DNA of 64,000 nucleotides from Mycobacteroides immunogenum (GTDB lineage Bacteria > Actinomycetota > Actinomycetes > Mycobacteriales > Mycobacteriaceae), in NCBI RefSeq assembly GCF_001605725.1, contig NZ_CP011530.1, positions 5,332,001 to 5,396,000 on the forward strand, written 5' to 3'. Within the stretch, counting starts at the first letter, position 1, and the number at the start of each line of letters is the position of its first letter. The position numbers and the translations under genes are program-made. The notes below the pieces were generated by a model. The model made no database searches, was not told where the DNA came from, and worked only from the letters and a program-made list of their open reading frames with translations. Below, in pieces: positions 39,649 to 49,078 of the stretch.

Positions 39649-41145
39649 TCAGCCCACGTCCCCGTATTCATCGAACCAGTGCGCGAGCTTGCCGCGCCTG
39701 CTCACCGCACGTAGCCGAGACTCGGTCAACGCTCTGGTCTTGCTGGTGGTGACGATCATCAGCTCATCGCCCGAGTCGATGCGAGTATCAGGCAGCGGAA
39801 CAAAGGTGTGCCCCTGTCTGATGATCAGCGTGACGACGGCCGGATCGGGCAGCCTCAGTTCGAGGATCGTGACATTGCGCAGGCGGGATCCTGGCTGAAC
39901 CTTCATGGTGAGCAGCTCGGCATCCAATACATCCAAAGGAGCTGCCTCGACCTGGACTTCCCGCGTCTCCTCCCGGGTGATCAATCCCAGGAGGCGCGCG
40001 ACGGGGCGCAGACTCGGGCCTTGCACCAGCGTAAAAACCACCACCAGCACGAACACGATATTGAGAAGGCGAGAGCTGTCGGGCACGCCCTCCACGATCG
40101 GAAACGTCGCCAGCACGACAGGGACGGCGCCGCGCAATCCGGCCCATGAGAGAAAAGCCTGCTCGCGCCATGGAACACCAAATCCGGCAAGTGATCCCAC
40201 GACCGATAGCGGACGCGCTACCAACAGCAACACCAGCCCCACCACGATCGCGGGGACGAGGTCGTCCAGCAGCTCACTGGGATTGACCAACAATCCCAGG
40301 AGTACAAAGAGGCCGATCTGCGCCAGCCAGCCCAGCCCCTCGGCAAAAGAGCGAGTGGCGGACCGGTGCGGCAGACCGGAGTTCGCGAGCACCACCGCTG
40401 CCAAGTACGCGGCGATGAAGCCACTGGCCTCCACACTGCCCGACGCCGCGAAGGCGACCAGGCCGATACCGAAGGTGGCGATCGGGTAGAGCCCGGAGGC
40501 CGGCAGCGCGACCCGGCGCAGTGCCATGGCACCCAGGAAGCCGCACAGCAGACCTATCGCAGAACCGGCAAGCAATTCGTACACGATCTGTATCGCGGCG
40601 CTCTTCGGTTCGAAGATGAACGGCACGACGCTGAACATCAGCACCAGGATCACCGCGGGCGCGTCGTTGAATCCGGACTCCGCCTCCAGCAGGCCCGCGA
40701 GCCGGCGCGGCAGCGGCAGCACTCGCAATACCGAAAAGACGGCGGCGGCATCGGTGGAAGACACGATGGCGCCGAGCAGCAGCGACAGCTGCCAGTCCAT
40801 GCGTAGCAGCACATGGGCGCCAACCGCGGTCACTACGGTGCTGATCACCACGCCGACCGTGGCCATCACACCGGCGGGCGCGAGCACCTTGCGGATGTCG
40901 GCGAACCGTGTGGTCAGACCTCCCTCCACGAGGATGACCGCCAGGGCAGCCGTGCATACGTTCCGGGCCAACTCCACATCGTCGAACTCAAGCCCCAGGC
41001 CGTCCTCGCCGAGAACCACGCCGACCAACAAAAAGAACAAGAGGCTGGGGAATCCGATCCGCGTCGCCACGCGGGTGCCCACGATGCTGGCGAGCAGCAC
41101 CAGCCCACCGATGAGCAAGTCCAGGTACAGCTGGTGCAGGCTCAC
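39649..41145 (-). CDS. CPA1-type potassium/proton antiporter (NhaP2-like)
   Basis: A 498-aa cation:proton antiporter with about 12-13 membrane helices (residues 5-385) and a C-terminal cytoplasmic TrkA-C-like domain (about 400-485, with LRLPDPAVVTLIIRQGHTFV and SGDELMIVTT). The ESGFNDAPAVILVL segment holds the conserved acidic ion-binding region. NhaP2/CvrA-type proteins export K+ or Na+ and are gated through the C-terminal domain. It is divergent from a TrkA-like gene across 45 bases, so the pair probably forms one K+ homeostasis module. Confidence 0.92.
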   Translation of the reverse strand: MSLHQLYLDLLIGGLVLLASIVGTRVATRIGFPSLLFFLLVGVVLGEDGLGLEFDDVELARNVCTAALAVILVEGGLTTRFADIRKVLAPAGVMATVGVVISTVVTAVGAHVLLRMDWQLSLLLGAIVSSTDAAAVFSVLRVLPLPRRLAGLLEAESGFNDAPAVILVLMFSVVPFIFEPKSAAIQIVYELLAGSAIGLLCGFLGAMALRRVALPASGLYPIATFGIGLVAFAASGSVEASGFIAAYLAAVVLANSGLPHRSATRSFAEGLGWLAQIGLFVLLGLLVNPSELLDDLVPAIVVGLVLLLVARPLSVVGSLAGFGVPWREQAFLSWAGLRGAVPVVLATFPIVEGVPDSSRLLNIVFVLVVVFTLVQGPSLRPVARLLGLITREETREVQVEAAPLDVLDAELLTMKVQPGSRLRNVTILELRLPDPAVVTLIIRQGHTFVPLPDTRIDSGDELMIVTTSKTRALTESRLRAVSRRGKLAHWFDEYGDVG

Positions 41146-41190
41146 TTCGTTCCCGTCGGTCGACTCTGATTAATAGGGCACGATAGCGGG

Positions 41191-41883
41191 GTGGTGGAAC
41201 AGAAGATGCGAGTCGCGATCGCCGGCGCGGGCAAGGTCGGCCGTTCCGTCGCGCGTGAACTGCTCGACTACGGCCACAAGATCTTGCTGATCGAGCAGGA
41301 GCGCAGCAACTTCGAACCCCAGGCCGTGCCCGGCGCGGACTGGCTCAACGCCGATGCGTGCGAACTGGACACCCTTGAGGAAGCGGGAATCGAAACCTGC
41401 GATGTGGTGGTCGCCGCCACCGGTGACGACAAAGCCAACCTGGTGGTGGGCCTGCTCGCCAAGAGTGAATTCGGCGTGCCCCGCGTGGTCGCCCGCATCA
41501 ATGACATCCGGAACCAATGGCTTTTCGGCCAGGCATGGGGAGTTGACGTGGCGGTGTCGACGCCAGGCGCCATGGTGGCCGGCATCGAGGGTGCGATCGA
41601 CATCGGGCACCTGGTTCGCCTCATGGGCCTGCGTGAGGGTCGCGCGGATCTGACAAAACTGAATCTGCCGGAAGACAATCCGTTGGTGGGACGGCGAGTG
41701 GCAGATCTCGACCTACCACCGAATACCGCGCTGGTCACCGTGGTTCGGCACGGAACAGTCATGACGCCCGCCCCGGAAGATCTCCTCGAGGCCGGCGACG
41801 AGATGTTATTCATCGCCAACAGCGCCGACGAGAACGCGATCCGCGCCGCGATTCACGGGGCCGGAGTGGCTCCCGATCGCTAG
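41191..41883 (+). CDS. trkA: TrkA-family potassium regulatory protein
   Basis: A 230-aa protein with an N-terminal Rossmann RCK domain (VAIAGAGKVGRSVARELL, the GxGxxG nucleotide site) and a C-terminal TrkA-C domain from about residue 140. RCK proteins gate K+ channels or transporters in response to NAD(H) or ATP. The GTG at 41191 is used; it follows an ACGAT-like box by six bases, suggesting a leaderless mRNA, while an ATG at 41206 would give a shorter N-terminus. No Trk-type pore gene is adjacent in view; the divergent antiporter is the natural partner. Confidence 0.88.
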   Translation: MVEQKMRVAIAGAGKVGRSVARELLDYGHKILLIEQERSNFEPQAVPGADWLNADACELDTLEEAGIETCDVVVAATGDDKANLVVGLLAKSEFGVPRVVARINDIRNQWLFGQAWGVDVAVSTPGAMVAGIEGAIDIGHLVRLMGLREGRADLTKLNLPEDNPLVGRRVADLDLPPNTALVTVVRHGTVMTPAPEDLLEAGDEMLFIANSADENAIRAAIHGAGVAPDR

Positions 41884-42080
41884 ACGCTGAGTAGCGCCAA
41901 TTCTTCGCAGGCGCGCCGCTCCACCAGCAGCGGAACATAGTCACGTACCGGGCTGCCATCGAAGCGGGAGTGCACCTCGCGCACCACCGCATCAACCACA
42001 TCGGGAGTCAGACTGGGATGGCGGCCTTGCAGATCCTCAACGAGCTGACCGATACCTACCTGCTCATCGACACCTGTCAC
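41880..42080 (-). CDS. Small three-helix-bundle (DUF3562-like) protein
   Basis: A 66-aa protein, VEDLQGRHPSLTPDVVDAVV followed by REVHSRFDGSPVRDYVPLLVERRA, resembling short mycobacterial three-helix dimerisation proteins of the DUF3562 type. The start is a GTG at 42080 with no clear Shine-Dalgarno sequence. Its stop overlaps the end of trkA by four bases on the opposite strand. Function is unknown. Confidence 0.7.
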   Translation of the reverse strand: MTGVDEQVGIGQLVEDLQGRHPSLTPDVVDAVVREVHSRFDGSPVRDYVPLLVERRACEELALLSV

Positions 42081-42280
42081 GGGGACAAAATTTGCACTAC
42101 GTTTGCAATTTCGTCAACCACGAGAAATGCGGTCGGTGTCGGCCAGCCAAGCGTCCGGCAACCAGGTTTGTACACTTTCAAGACGGATACGACGGAGGTG
42201 GATGTCACGGTGCGGATCTGCCGTAAATCGTTTATCGCCTGCGTTTTTCGTGACCGCCACGCTGCCGATACGGCTCGCGG

Positions 42281-43711
42281 ATGAGCACCGCGACCATTGT
42301 CGGCAGTGGGCCCAACGGGCTGGCCGCAGCAATTACTCTTGCCCGTGCGGGAATCGCTGTCACTGTGTTGGAGGCCACTGATCGGCCCGGGGGTGGGTGC
42401 CGTTCCTCGGAGTCACTGGTTCCCGGCCTGATCCACGACGACTGCGCGGCGACTCACCCGATGGCCATTGGTTCGTCCTTCTTGAAGAGTCTGGATCTGG
42501 ACCGTCACAACGTTCGCTGGCTCCTGCCGGAGGTCGACTGCGCCCATCCACTCGATGACGGCACCGCCGGCATCCTCTATCGGTCGGTCGACGACACGGC
42601 CGCCGGACTGGGCAACGACGGCGGCCGTTGGCTCGCTCTGTTCGGCTATCCTTCCCGGCACTTCGACACCCTCGCCGAGGACATCACGGCACCACTGCTG
42701 CGCATCCCCCGCCACCCGATACACCTGGCGCGGTTCGGAGTTCCCGCGGCGCTCCCCGCGTCCGCTGTTGCGCGACTGTTCCGGACCGAGCCCGCCCGGG
42801 CGCTGTACGGCGGTGTCGCTGCCCATGCGTTCCGCCCCTTGCATTACCCGATGACGGCTGCGGTCGGTTTGGGGATCATGACAGCCGGGCACCGGTATGG
42901 CTGGCCCGTCGTCTCGGGCGGCACCGGTTCCCTCGTTCGGGCCATGGTCGCGACTCTTACCGAGTTAGGCGGAACAATTCACATCGGGGCTCGCGTCGAC
43001 CGCGCTGGGCAGTTGCCCGACGCGGACCTGACCCTATTCGATCTCGAACCGGGTTCCGTAGCAAAGATTCTCGGTGATCGGTTGCCCACAGGAGTCCTAC
43101 GCGCATTCCGGAGATTTCGGCACGGCCCGGGCGCATTCAAGGTCGACTTCGCGGTTGAGGGCGGAGTTCCGTGGACCAACCCCGATGCCCACCGGGCCGG
43201 CACTGTGCATCTCGGCGGCTCGTATGCCGAGCTTGCCTCCACTGAACGCCTGATCCATGCCGGCACCATGCCGGAGCGCCCCTTCGTGCTCGTCGGGCAG
43301 CAGTACCTGGCCGACCCACAACGCTCTGTCAGCGACGTACACCCGCTCTGGACCTACGCGCACGTGCCGTTCGGTTATCCAGGGGATGCGACCGAGGCGA
43401 TCATCCGGCAAATCGAACGGTTCGCACCCGGTTTCCGCGCGCGGATCGTCGGCACAGCCGTGCGCTCGACAACCGCGATGTCCGCGTACAACGCCAACTA
43501 CGTGGGCGGCGACATCATGACGGGCGCCAAGGATGTCCGGCAACTTGTTTTCGGCCCGCGCATCGGGCTCTCGCCGTACAGCCTCGGCGCACCGGGGATG
43601 TTCCTCTGCTCCGCGGCCACCCCACCGGGTCCCGGCGCACACGGCATGTGCGGTGTGCACGCCGCGAATGCCGCACTCAAACATCTGCGGCGAAGCTCGC
43701 GTCACCCGTGA
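42281..43711 (+). CDS. Phytoene-dehydrogenase-like FAD oxidoreductase
   Basis: A 476-aa flavoprotein with the N-terminal dinucleotide site IVGSGPNGLAAAITLARAG and then EATDRPGGGCRS, and a C-terminal FAD segment ATPPGPGAHGMCGVHAAN. This is the CrtI/CrtN-like amine-oxidase superfamily. No carotenoid genes are visible nearby, so a carotenoid role is not supported; many actinobacterial members have unknown substrates. The 200-base gap upstream has no gene, only a repeated TTTGCA at 42091-42107. The start ATG at 42281 is followed directly by the FAD motif, as is usual. Confidence 0.88.
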   Translation: MSTATIVGSGPNGLAAAITLARAGIAVTVLEATDRPGGGCRSSESLVPGLIHDDCAATHPMAIGSSFLKSLDLDRHNVRWLLPEVDCAHPLDDGTAGILYRSVDDTAAGLGNDGGRWLALFGYPSRHFDTLAEDITAPLLRIPRHPIHLARFGVPAALPASAVARLFRTEPARALYGGVAAHAFRPLHYPMTAAVGLGIMTAGHRYGWPVVSGGTGSLVRAMVATLTELGGTIHIGARVDRAGQLPDADLTLFDLEPGSVAKILGDRLPTGVLRAFRRFRHGPGAFKVDFAVEGGVPWTNPDAHRAGTVHLGGSYAELASTERLIHAGTMPERPFVLVGQQYLADPQRSVSDVHPLWTYAHVPFGYPGDATEAIIRQIERFAPGFRARIVGTAVRSTTAMSAYNANYVGGDIMTGAKDVRQLVFGPRIGLSPYSLGAPGMFLCSAATPPGPGAHGMCGVHAANAALKHLRRSSRHP

Positions 43712-43800
43712 GTTCTTTTGCGGCGTAGATGGTTCCCCTTCCCGACGGGAATCCAGGGCGTATAGTTGACACAGTAAACAACCTGAAACGGGTGAGAACC

Positions 43801-43956
43801 ATGATCATCCTCGGAGCTATCCTGCTGGCCGCCGGCTTCTTCTTCGACATCGGCCTGCTGTGGACAGCAGGGGTCGTGCTCATCGTCATCGGCCTGGTCC
43901 TCATGATCGCGGGCCGCATGGGGCATGCCATCGGCGGCCGCCGTCACTATTACTGA
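43801..43956 (+). CDS. Small membrane protein (DUF6131-type)
   Basis: A 51-aa protein made of two hydrophobic helices (IILGAILLAAGFFFDIGLLW and AGVVLIVIGLVLMIAG) ending GGRRHYY, as in the mycobacterial DUF6131 family. The frame is open upstream to 43729 but the ATG at 43801 gives the conserved family length. A perfect inverted repeat TTCCCG-A-CGGGAA (43739-43751) and a TTGACA box near 43766 lie upstream and may be its control region. Function is unknown; the next small gene is probably co-transcribed. Confidence 0.8.
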   Translation: MIILGAILLAAGFFFDIGLLWTAGVVLIVIGLVLMIAGRMGHAIGGRRHYY

Positions 43957-43986
43957 CCTCACCGCTCACACGGCAAGGAGGACACC

Positions 43987-44187
43987 ATGCGCTATGCCGG
44001 AACCCTGTTGGCCATCTGGTTGATCATCGGCGCCATTGCGGTGGCGCAACGCGGATACTTCACCGAAAGCTCACAAACTTGTGCCAGCGCAGGCACGATC
44101 GCGCTGACCGTGGTCGCCGGACCGCTCAATTACGCGGGGCTCAATCCGACGGTCACCCACTGCAGCATCCCCCAGCCCAGCCCGTGA
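43987..44187 (+). CDS. Small secreted or membrane-anchored protein
   Basis: A 66-aa protein with one hydrophobic N-terminal helix (TLLAIWLIIGAIAVA) and a short polar domain with two cysteines (ESSQTCASAG, TVTHCS) that could form a disulfide outside the membrane. AAGGAGG sits seven bases before the ATG, a strong site. It follows the DUF6131-type gene by 30 bases. Similar small proteins occur in mycobacteria without a known role. Confidence 0.75.
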   Translation: MRYAGTLLAIWLIIGAIAVAQRGYFTESSQTCASAGTIALTVVAGPLNYAGLNPTVTHCSIPQPSP

Positions 44188-44203
44188 CTCGGGGCCGCTC
44201 CGC

Positions 44204-44980
44204 CTAGCGAGATTCTTCCGAGCGCACCGCGGCACCCACCCGAACCAGCACGTCAAGCTGTGCGGGATTGAAAAGATCGAGCAGCGCCTGCGCCACCGTG
44301 CGCTCGGCGAAGCGCTGGCCGCGCGGCGCATCGGCCGTCGAGTTCAGCATCCCCGGATGCTCGGCATACAACCGCCTGGCCTCCAGGGACATCCGTTCGG
44401 CAAGATCGGCGCGTGTCCGCTCGTCGGCATCGGGGGCCAGACTTTCCAGCTCCCGATCGAGCTCGCGGTCCTGCTGGTCCAGGAACATTCCCACAAAGGC
44501 CTGCAGCCCGACTGGGCCCAACACCCGAGACATGACAAATGCGAGCGATCGATCAGTGTCCGACAGCTCCGCACTCACCGCAGCAGCACCAAATTCGGGC
44601 GGGAGATCCGCAGCGATCTCACTGGAGAGAATCTGCCCCAACTCGTCACGCACGCGCTGCAACCGCTCAATGGTGGCAGCCAGCTCCGCGTCGAGTGCCC
44701 GCAATGCCTCCTGTGGATCTTCGGCCGCCTGATCCATCTCCGCGATCTGCTTCAGCGACAGGCCCAACCCCGTGAGTCGTTTGATCTGCAAGATCCGGAC
44801 CAGGTGTGCGACGCCATAACTTTTGTAGCCATTGGACCGTCGTTCGGGCGCGCCGAGCAGACCGACATCGTGATAGTGACGCACCGCGCGCAAACTGGTA
44901 CCGGCAAGTTCGGCAAGCTCCCGGGTGCTCCAGCCCACTGCTACTCCTTCTGCGTCCCATGACATGCCGCCACTCGACAC
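44204..44980 (-). CDS. MerR-family transcriptional regulator
   Basis: A 258-aa regulator. The N-terminal winged helix reads STRELAELAGTSLRAVRHYHDVG, then SYGVAHLVRILQIKRLTGLG, followed by the dimerisation helix rich in Glu and Leu. The C-terminal 150 residues look like a helical effector domain of the TipA/BmrR-like size class, but no named domain is recognisable. The start is uncertain among codons at 44980 and about 15-42 bases downstream. It is divergent from the CaCA exchanger; a 14-bp inverted repeat between them is a candidate operator. Confidence 0.85.
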   Translation of the reverse strand: MSSGGMSWDAEGVAVGWSTRELAELAGTSLRAVRHYHDVGLLGAPERRSNGYKSYGVAHLVRILQIKRLTGLGLSLKQIAEMDQAAEDPQEALRALDAELAATIERLQRVRDELGQILSSEIAADLPPEFGAAAVSAELSDTDRSLAFVMSRVLGPVGLQAFVGMFLDQQDRELDRELESLAPDADERTRADLAERMSLEARRLYAEHPGMLNSTADAPRGQRFAERTVAQALLDLFNPAQLDVLVRVGAAVRSEESR

Positions 44981-45103
44981 TATGCCGCTACGGCATGGTC
45001 AACATCCGAAACCCCCACCCCATCAGCGACTCTTCGCCACCAACCTCGATCTGGTTTGCCACACATTCACATTAGGGTACCCGAACAAACAATAAAGGAG
45101 GCT

Positions 45104-45117
45104 ACTAGCTGGCTAGT
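45104..45117. promoter_or_regulatory. Inverted repeat, possible MerR operator
   Basis: Perfect arms ACTAGC and GCTAGT separated by TG, in the 265-base gap between the merR gene and the divergent CaCA exchanger gene. MerR-type operators are inverted repeats placed in the promoter spacer. I could not place -35 and -10 boxes around it with confidence. Confidence 0.4.
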
Positions 45118-45245
45118 TTCCTATATCAAGCGCATTACACAGGGATATCAATCTGTTGCTGAGCGGGCGCGGCGGTGCTAGCTTTTGTCTGCGACCCGAG
45201 AGGCCGGAATCAGCCATGTGTCCGCCAGAACCGAGAGAGGATGCC

Positions 45246-46499
45246 GTGCAGACCACCGTGAATACGCCCGCCGTAGTCCGTGGACTCAGGCGTCAACTGC
45301 TCCGCTCTGTGTGCATCACCGCGTTGTTCATGGCCCCCGCACTGATCACACGCATCGGCGGACTACACCCCAGCCCTGTGGTCGCACTCGTCACCTACGG
45401 CGCCGCTGTCGTGGCCGCCAGTTTCGTTTTGGCATGGGCCGCCGAGGCCGCGCAGATCGATGTCTCCGGCGGCCTGGCCATCGCGGTACTTGCCTTGATC
45501 GCGGTACTGCCCGAATATGCCGTCGATCTCTACTACGCCTACATTTCCGGTCAAGCTCCCGAGTACACCCAGTTCGCGGCTGCGAACATGACCGGATCGA
45601 ACCGTCTGTTGATGGGCCTCGGATGGCCTGCGGTGGTTCTCATCGCCCTTACCGTGGCACGCAAGATGTCCGGCCGTCCGACCAATCTGCTCACACTGGA
45701 GCCGTCCAACCGGATCGAACTCGGCTTCTTGTTGGTGGCCGGCGTGGTGGCGTTCGTGATCCCGGCGAGTGGCCAGATTCACCTCGTGCTCGGCATGGCT
45801 CTGCTCGCATGGTTCGGGTTCTATCTGTTCACCATCAGCCGGGGCGAGGCCGAAGAGCCGGACCTGGTGGGCACTGCCGCAGCAATCGGCATGCTGCCCA
45901 AGCACATGCGCCGCAGCACGGTCATCACGATGTTCGTCCTCGCCGCGTCGGTCATCCTCCTGTGCGCCGAGCCCTTTGCCAACAGTCTGGTAAGTGCCGG
46001 AACACAATTGGGTGTCGACCAGTTCCTGCTGGTGCAGTGGCTCGCCCCACTGGCCTCTGAGGCACCCGAGTTCATCATCGCCGCGATTTTCGCCGCCCGG
46101 GGTAAGGGCACCGCAGCCATCGCGACGCTGATTTCGTCCAAGGTCAACCAATGGACCCTGCTCATCGGGTCGCTGCCCATCGCCCACCTCGCTGGTGGTG
46201 GTGGGTTCTCCTTGGTCCTGGATGCCCGACAAGTTGAAGAAACCTTGCTGACCGCAACGCAAACCATGATGGGCGTGGCCTTGATCCTTGCCTTGCGGTT
46301 CCACCGCGCGACCGCATGGGCGCTGCTGGCATTGTTCGTGATCCAGTTCCCCATCACCTCGACCCATGGTCGGCTGATCCTGTGCGGCGTGTACGGCGTG
46401 CTGGCGATCGCGGGTTTGATCGTCAACCGCCGCCACATTATTGCGACGATTCGGGCACCCTTCAGCAGGTCAGCGACACTGCAGTTGACTGTGCCGTAG
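45246..46499 (+). CDS. CaCA-superfamily cation exchanger
   Basis: A 417-aa protein with about ten to eleven membrane helices in two repeated halves. The alpha-repeat equivalents are LPEYAVDLYYAYI with ANMTGSNRLL in the first half, and ASEAPEFIIAAIFA with SSKVNQWTLLIGS in the second; the acidic residues fit cation coordination in Na+/Ca2+ or H+/Ca2+ exchangers. The GTG at 45246 is preferred because AGAGAGG lies about five bases upstream; an ATG at 45216 is also in frame. The ion is not fixed by sequence. The divergent MerR gene may control it. Confidence 0.87.
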   Translation: MQTTVNTPAVVRGLRRQLLRSVCITALFMAPALITRIGGLHPSPVVALVTYGAAVVAASFVLAWAAEAAQIDVSGGLAIAVLALIAVLPEYAVDLYYAYISGQAPEYTQFAAANMTGSNRLLMGLGWPAVVLIALTVARKMSGRPTNLLTLEPSNRIELGFLLVAGVVAFVIPASGQIHLVLGMALLAWFGFYLFTISRGEAEEPDLVGTAAAIGMLPKHMRRSTVITMFVLAASVILLCAEPFANSLVSAGTQLGVDQFLLVQWLAPLASEAPEFIIAAIFAARGKGTAAIATLISSKVNQWTLLIGSLPIAHLAGGGGFSLVLDARQVEETLLTATQTMMGVALILALRFHRATAWALLALFVIQFPITSTHGRLILCGVYGVLAIAGLIVNRRHIIATIRAPFSRSATLQLTVP

Positions 46500-46547
46500 C
46501 GGCATAGTTTCTCCTGGTGTCACGCCGACACTGAGAGGAACAAGCAC

Positions 46548-48416
46548 ATGGGGCTGCCCAAGCTCATCACCGTCGAAGAGTTCTTCGAACCACCCGTCCG
46601 TACCTCCGCGTCGATTTCACCGGACGGCACCACGATCGCGTACCTGGCTCCGCGGAAGAACCGCCTCAATGTGTGGATTCAGCGAGTTGATTCAGAAGAA
46701 GCCCGGTGTGTCACATGCGACGAAATCCGCAGCGTGACTGGCTTTTTCTGGGCCGATGATCCGCGCTGGCTGCTCTACGTGCAGGACTCGGGAGGCGACG
46801 AGAACTGGCACCTGTACCGCGTGGACCTGAACGACCCCGAGGCGCCCGCGGTGGACCTGACGCCGTTTCCGGGAGTCAGATTGCTCGGCCTGGAACGGCC
46901 ACACGGCCGCCCCGACAAGGTGTACGTACAACTGAACCACCGCAGGATCGACCACGTCGACCTGTACGAACTGGACGTCGCTTCGGGTGAGTTGACCATG
47001 CTTGCCGAGAATCCCGGCGGTGTCATGGGCTGGTTCTGTAGTCCCCACCATGATGTGTTCGCGCAATCGCTGACGCCAGCAGGCGATATCGAGTTCTCCC
47101 ACTACAAGTCTGGGAGGCTGGAGTCTCTGTGCGTGTACAACGGCGCGGACTACCCCGTCGGCATGCATCCGACCCAGATGACACCGGACGGCACCGCACT
47201 GTGGCTGGGTTCCTGCCAGGACACCGACCGCACACGTCTAGTCCGCCTGGACCTGAGCACCGGCGCGGAGTCCGAGGTCGACAGCCATCCGACCTTGGAT
47301 CTGTCGGCCGCGCTCGGCCTGGCATCGACCCTCATCCGGCATCGGAAAACCGGCGAGCTGCTGGCCGTTCGATACCTTGGCGAGCGGCAGGAAATCCACG
47401 TCCTCGATCCGGATTTCGCTCCGGTGCTCGAGAAGCTCCAGGAACTCTCGGATGGCGACCTGGCGGAAGTCTCGTCCGACGAGAACGGCCGACGCTGGGT
47501 GGTCAGTTTCACGCACGACCGAGATCCCGGTGTCACGTACTTCTACGACCACGCGACAGGCGAGAGCCGGCAGCTCTTCCGCCCCTATCCCCACCTGGAT
47601 CCAGCGAGTCTGGCGCCCATGACTCCCGTGACCATCGCCTCACGCGATGGCTTGAACTTGCCTTCGTACCTGACGCTGCCTGTCGGCGTCGAGCCCACCG
47701 GGCTCCCGCTGGTGCTCGTGGTCCACGGCGGCCCATGGCATCGCGACAGCTGGGGCTTCGATCCAGCGGTGCAATTCCTGGCGAACCGGGGATATGCGGT
47801 GCTACAGGTCAACTTCCGCGGATCCACCGGCTACGGAAAGACCTTCACCAAAGCCGCGATCGGAGAATTCGCGGGCAAGATGCACGACGACCTGATCGAT
47901 GCCGTCGACTGGACGGTCAAGCACGGATACGCGGACCCCAGCCGGGTAGCGATATTCGGCGGCTCCTACGGTGGGTACTCCGCACTGGTCGGGGTCACAT
48001 TTACGCCAGATGTCTTCGCAGCCGCCATCGACTACGTGGGCATCTCGAATCTCGCGAACTTCATGCGTAGCCTTCCGCCGTTCGTGCGGCCGCATCTGGC
48101 CAATAACTGGTATCGCTATGTCGGCGATCCCGCCGTGCCGGAACAGGAAGCCGACATGCTCGCCCGGTCGCCCATCAGCCGGGTGGACCAGATCCGTACG
48201 CCGTTGCTGGTTGCGCAGGGCGCCAACGATGTTCGTGTGGTACAGGCCGAGTCCGACAACATCGTGGCGGCGCTGCGTGCCCGCGGTGTCGAGGTCGACT
48301 ACATGGTGAAGGAGGACGAGGGGCATGGATTCGTGAACCCGGAGAACCAAATCGACCTGTTCCATGCGACAGAGCGATTCCTGGCCCAACATCTGGGTGG
48401 ACGGCAGGCCTCGTGA
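46548..48416 (+). CDS. S9-family prolyl-oligopeptidase-type serine peptidase
   Basis: A 622-aa protein: an N-terminal beta-propeller (about residues 1-370) and a C-terminal alpha/beta-hydrolase domain. The catalytic triad is visible as Ser near 473 in GGSYGGY, Asp near 561 in GANDVRV, and His near 593 in DEGHGF. An HGGPWHRDSWGF segment near 395 supplies the oxyanion region. There is no signal peptide, so it is probably cytoplasmic. It is of the acylaminoacyl-peptidase / dipeptidyl-peptidase type. The DUF3159 gene overlaps its stop by four bases. Confidence 0.93.
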   Translation: MGLPKLITVEEFFEPPVRTSASISPDGTTIAYLAPRKNRLNVWIQRVDSEEARCVTCDEIRSVTGFFWADDPRWLLYVQDSGGDENWHLYRVDLNDPEAPAVDLTPFPGVRLLGLERPHGRPDKVYVQLNHRRIDHVDLYELDVASGELTMLAENPGGVMGWFCSPHHDVFAQSLTPAGDIEFSHYKSGRLESLCVYNGADYPVGMHPTQMTPDGTALWLGSCQDTDRTRLVRLDLSTGAESEVDSHPTLDLSAALGLASTLIRHRKTGELLAVRYLGERQEIHVLDPDFAPVLEKLQELSDGDLAEVSSDENGRRWVVSFTHDRDPGVTYFYDHATGESRQLFRPYPHLDPASLAPMTPVTIASRDGLNLPSYLTLPVGVEPTGLPLVLVVHGGPWHRDSWGFDPAVQFLANRGYAVLQVNFRGSTGYGKTFTKAAIGEFAGKMHDDLIDAVDWTVKHGYADPSRVAIFGGSYGGYSALVGVTFTPDVFAAAIDYVGISNLANFMRSLPPFVRPHLANNWYRYVGDPAVPEQEADMLARSPISRVDQIRTPLLVAQGANDVRVVQAESDNIVAALRARGVEVDYMVKEDEGHGFVNPENQIDLFHATERFLAQHLGGRQAS

Positions 48417-49078
48417 CCGAGGTGTCCGAACTGCCCGAGAGCCCCGAACGGAAGCTCACGCCACTAGAACAGGCCGGTGGTGTGCCCGGAATCATCTACG
48501 CCGGTCTGCCAAGCCTTACATTTGCTCTGGGTAACAGCACTTTTGGCTTGGCCGGTGCAATATGGGTATCCGTTGCCACTGCGGCGGCCATCGCGGCTTG
48601 GCGATGGCTACGCAACCAACCACTGCAACCGGCGATCTCCGCGTTGTTCGGCGTCGCGATATCGGTCGCAATCGCCTACCAGATCGGCTCCGCCAAGGGC
48701 TTTTTCCTCATGGGCATCTGGACCAACCTCATCGCCGCGATCGTCTTCGTGATGTCGGTGATGCTGGGCTGGCCACTCGCGGGGGTGATCTGGCACGGTT
48801 TCACCGGCACCGGGCAGCACTGGCGCAAGGACAAACCGTCTCGATTCGCCTTCTCGGTGGCGACGCTGGCACTGGCCGTGGTGTTCGCATCCCGATTTGT
48901 TGTGCAGGAGTGGCTGTACACCCAAGACTCGGTCGGCTGGCTAGCCGTGGCTCGCATCGCGATGGGTTACCCGCTGTTCGGGGTAGCCCTGTTGGTGGTC
49001 ATCTGGGCGGTGCGGCGCTCGAAAAGACGGATGCTTCACCCTGATTTAGCCAGCGCGGCAACCGATCCCGGCCAATGA
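48413..49078 (+). CDS. DUF3159 membrane protein
   Basis: A 221-aa integral membrane protein with five or six helices, matching the actinobacterial DUF3159 family (GGVPGIIYAGLPSLTFAL and GWPLAGVIWHGFTGTGQHWR are typical). The GTG start overlaps the S9 peptidase stop as GTGA, so translation is coupled. Its last 80 bases overlap the convergent Mrr-nuclease gene. Function is unknown. Confidence 0.88.
   Translation: MTEVSELPESPERKLTPLEQAGGVPGIIYAGLPSLTFALGNSTFGLAGAIWVSVATAAAIAAWRWLRNQPLQPAISALFGVAISVAIAYQIGSAKGFFLMGIWTNLIAAIVFVMSVMLGWPLAGVIWHGFTGTGQHWRKDKPSRFAFSVATLALAVVFASRFVVQEWLYTQDSVGWLAVARIAMGYPLFGVALLVVIWAVRRSKRRMLHPDLASAATDPGQ

Noticed and set aside
42091..42108. Repeated TTTGCA and TTGCA-N7-TGCAA inverted repeat
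   Set aside because: Arms are only five bases and no regulator gene is adjacent. Left as a minor note.
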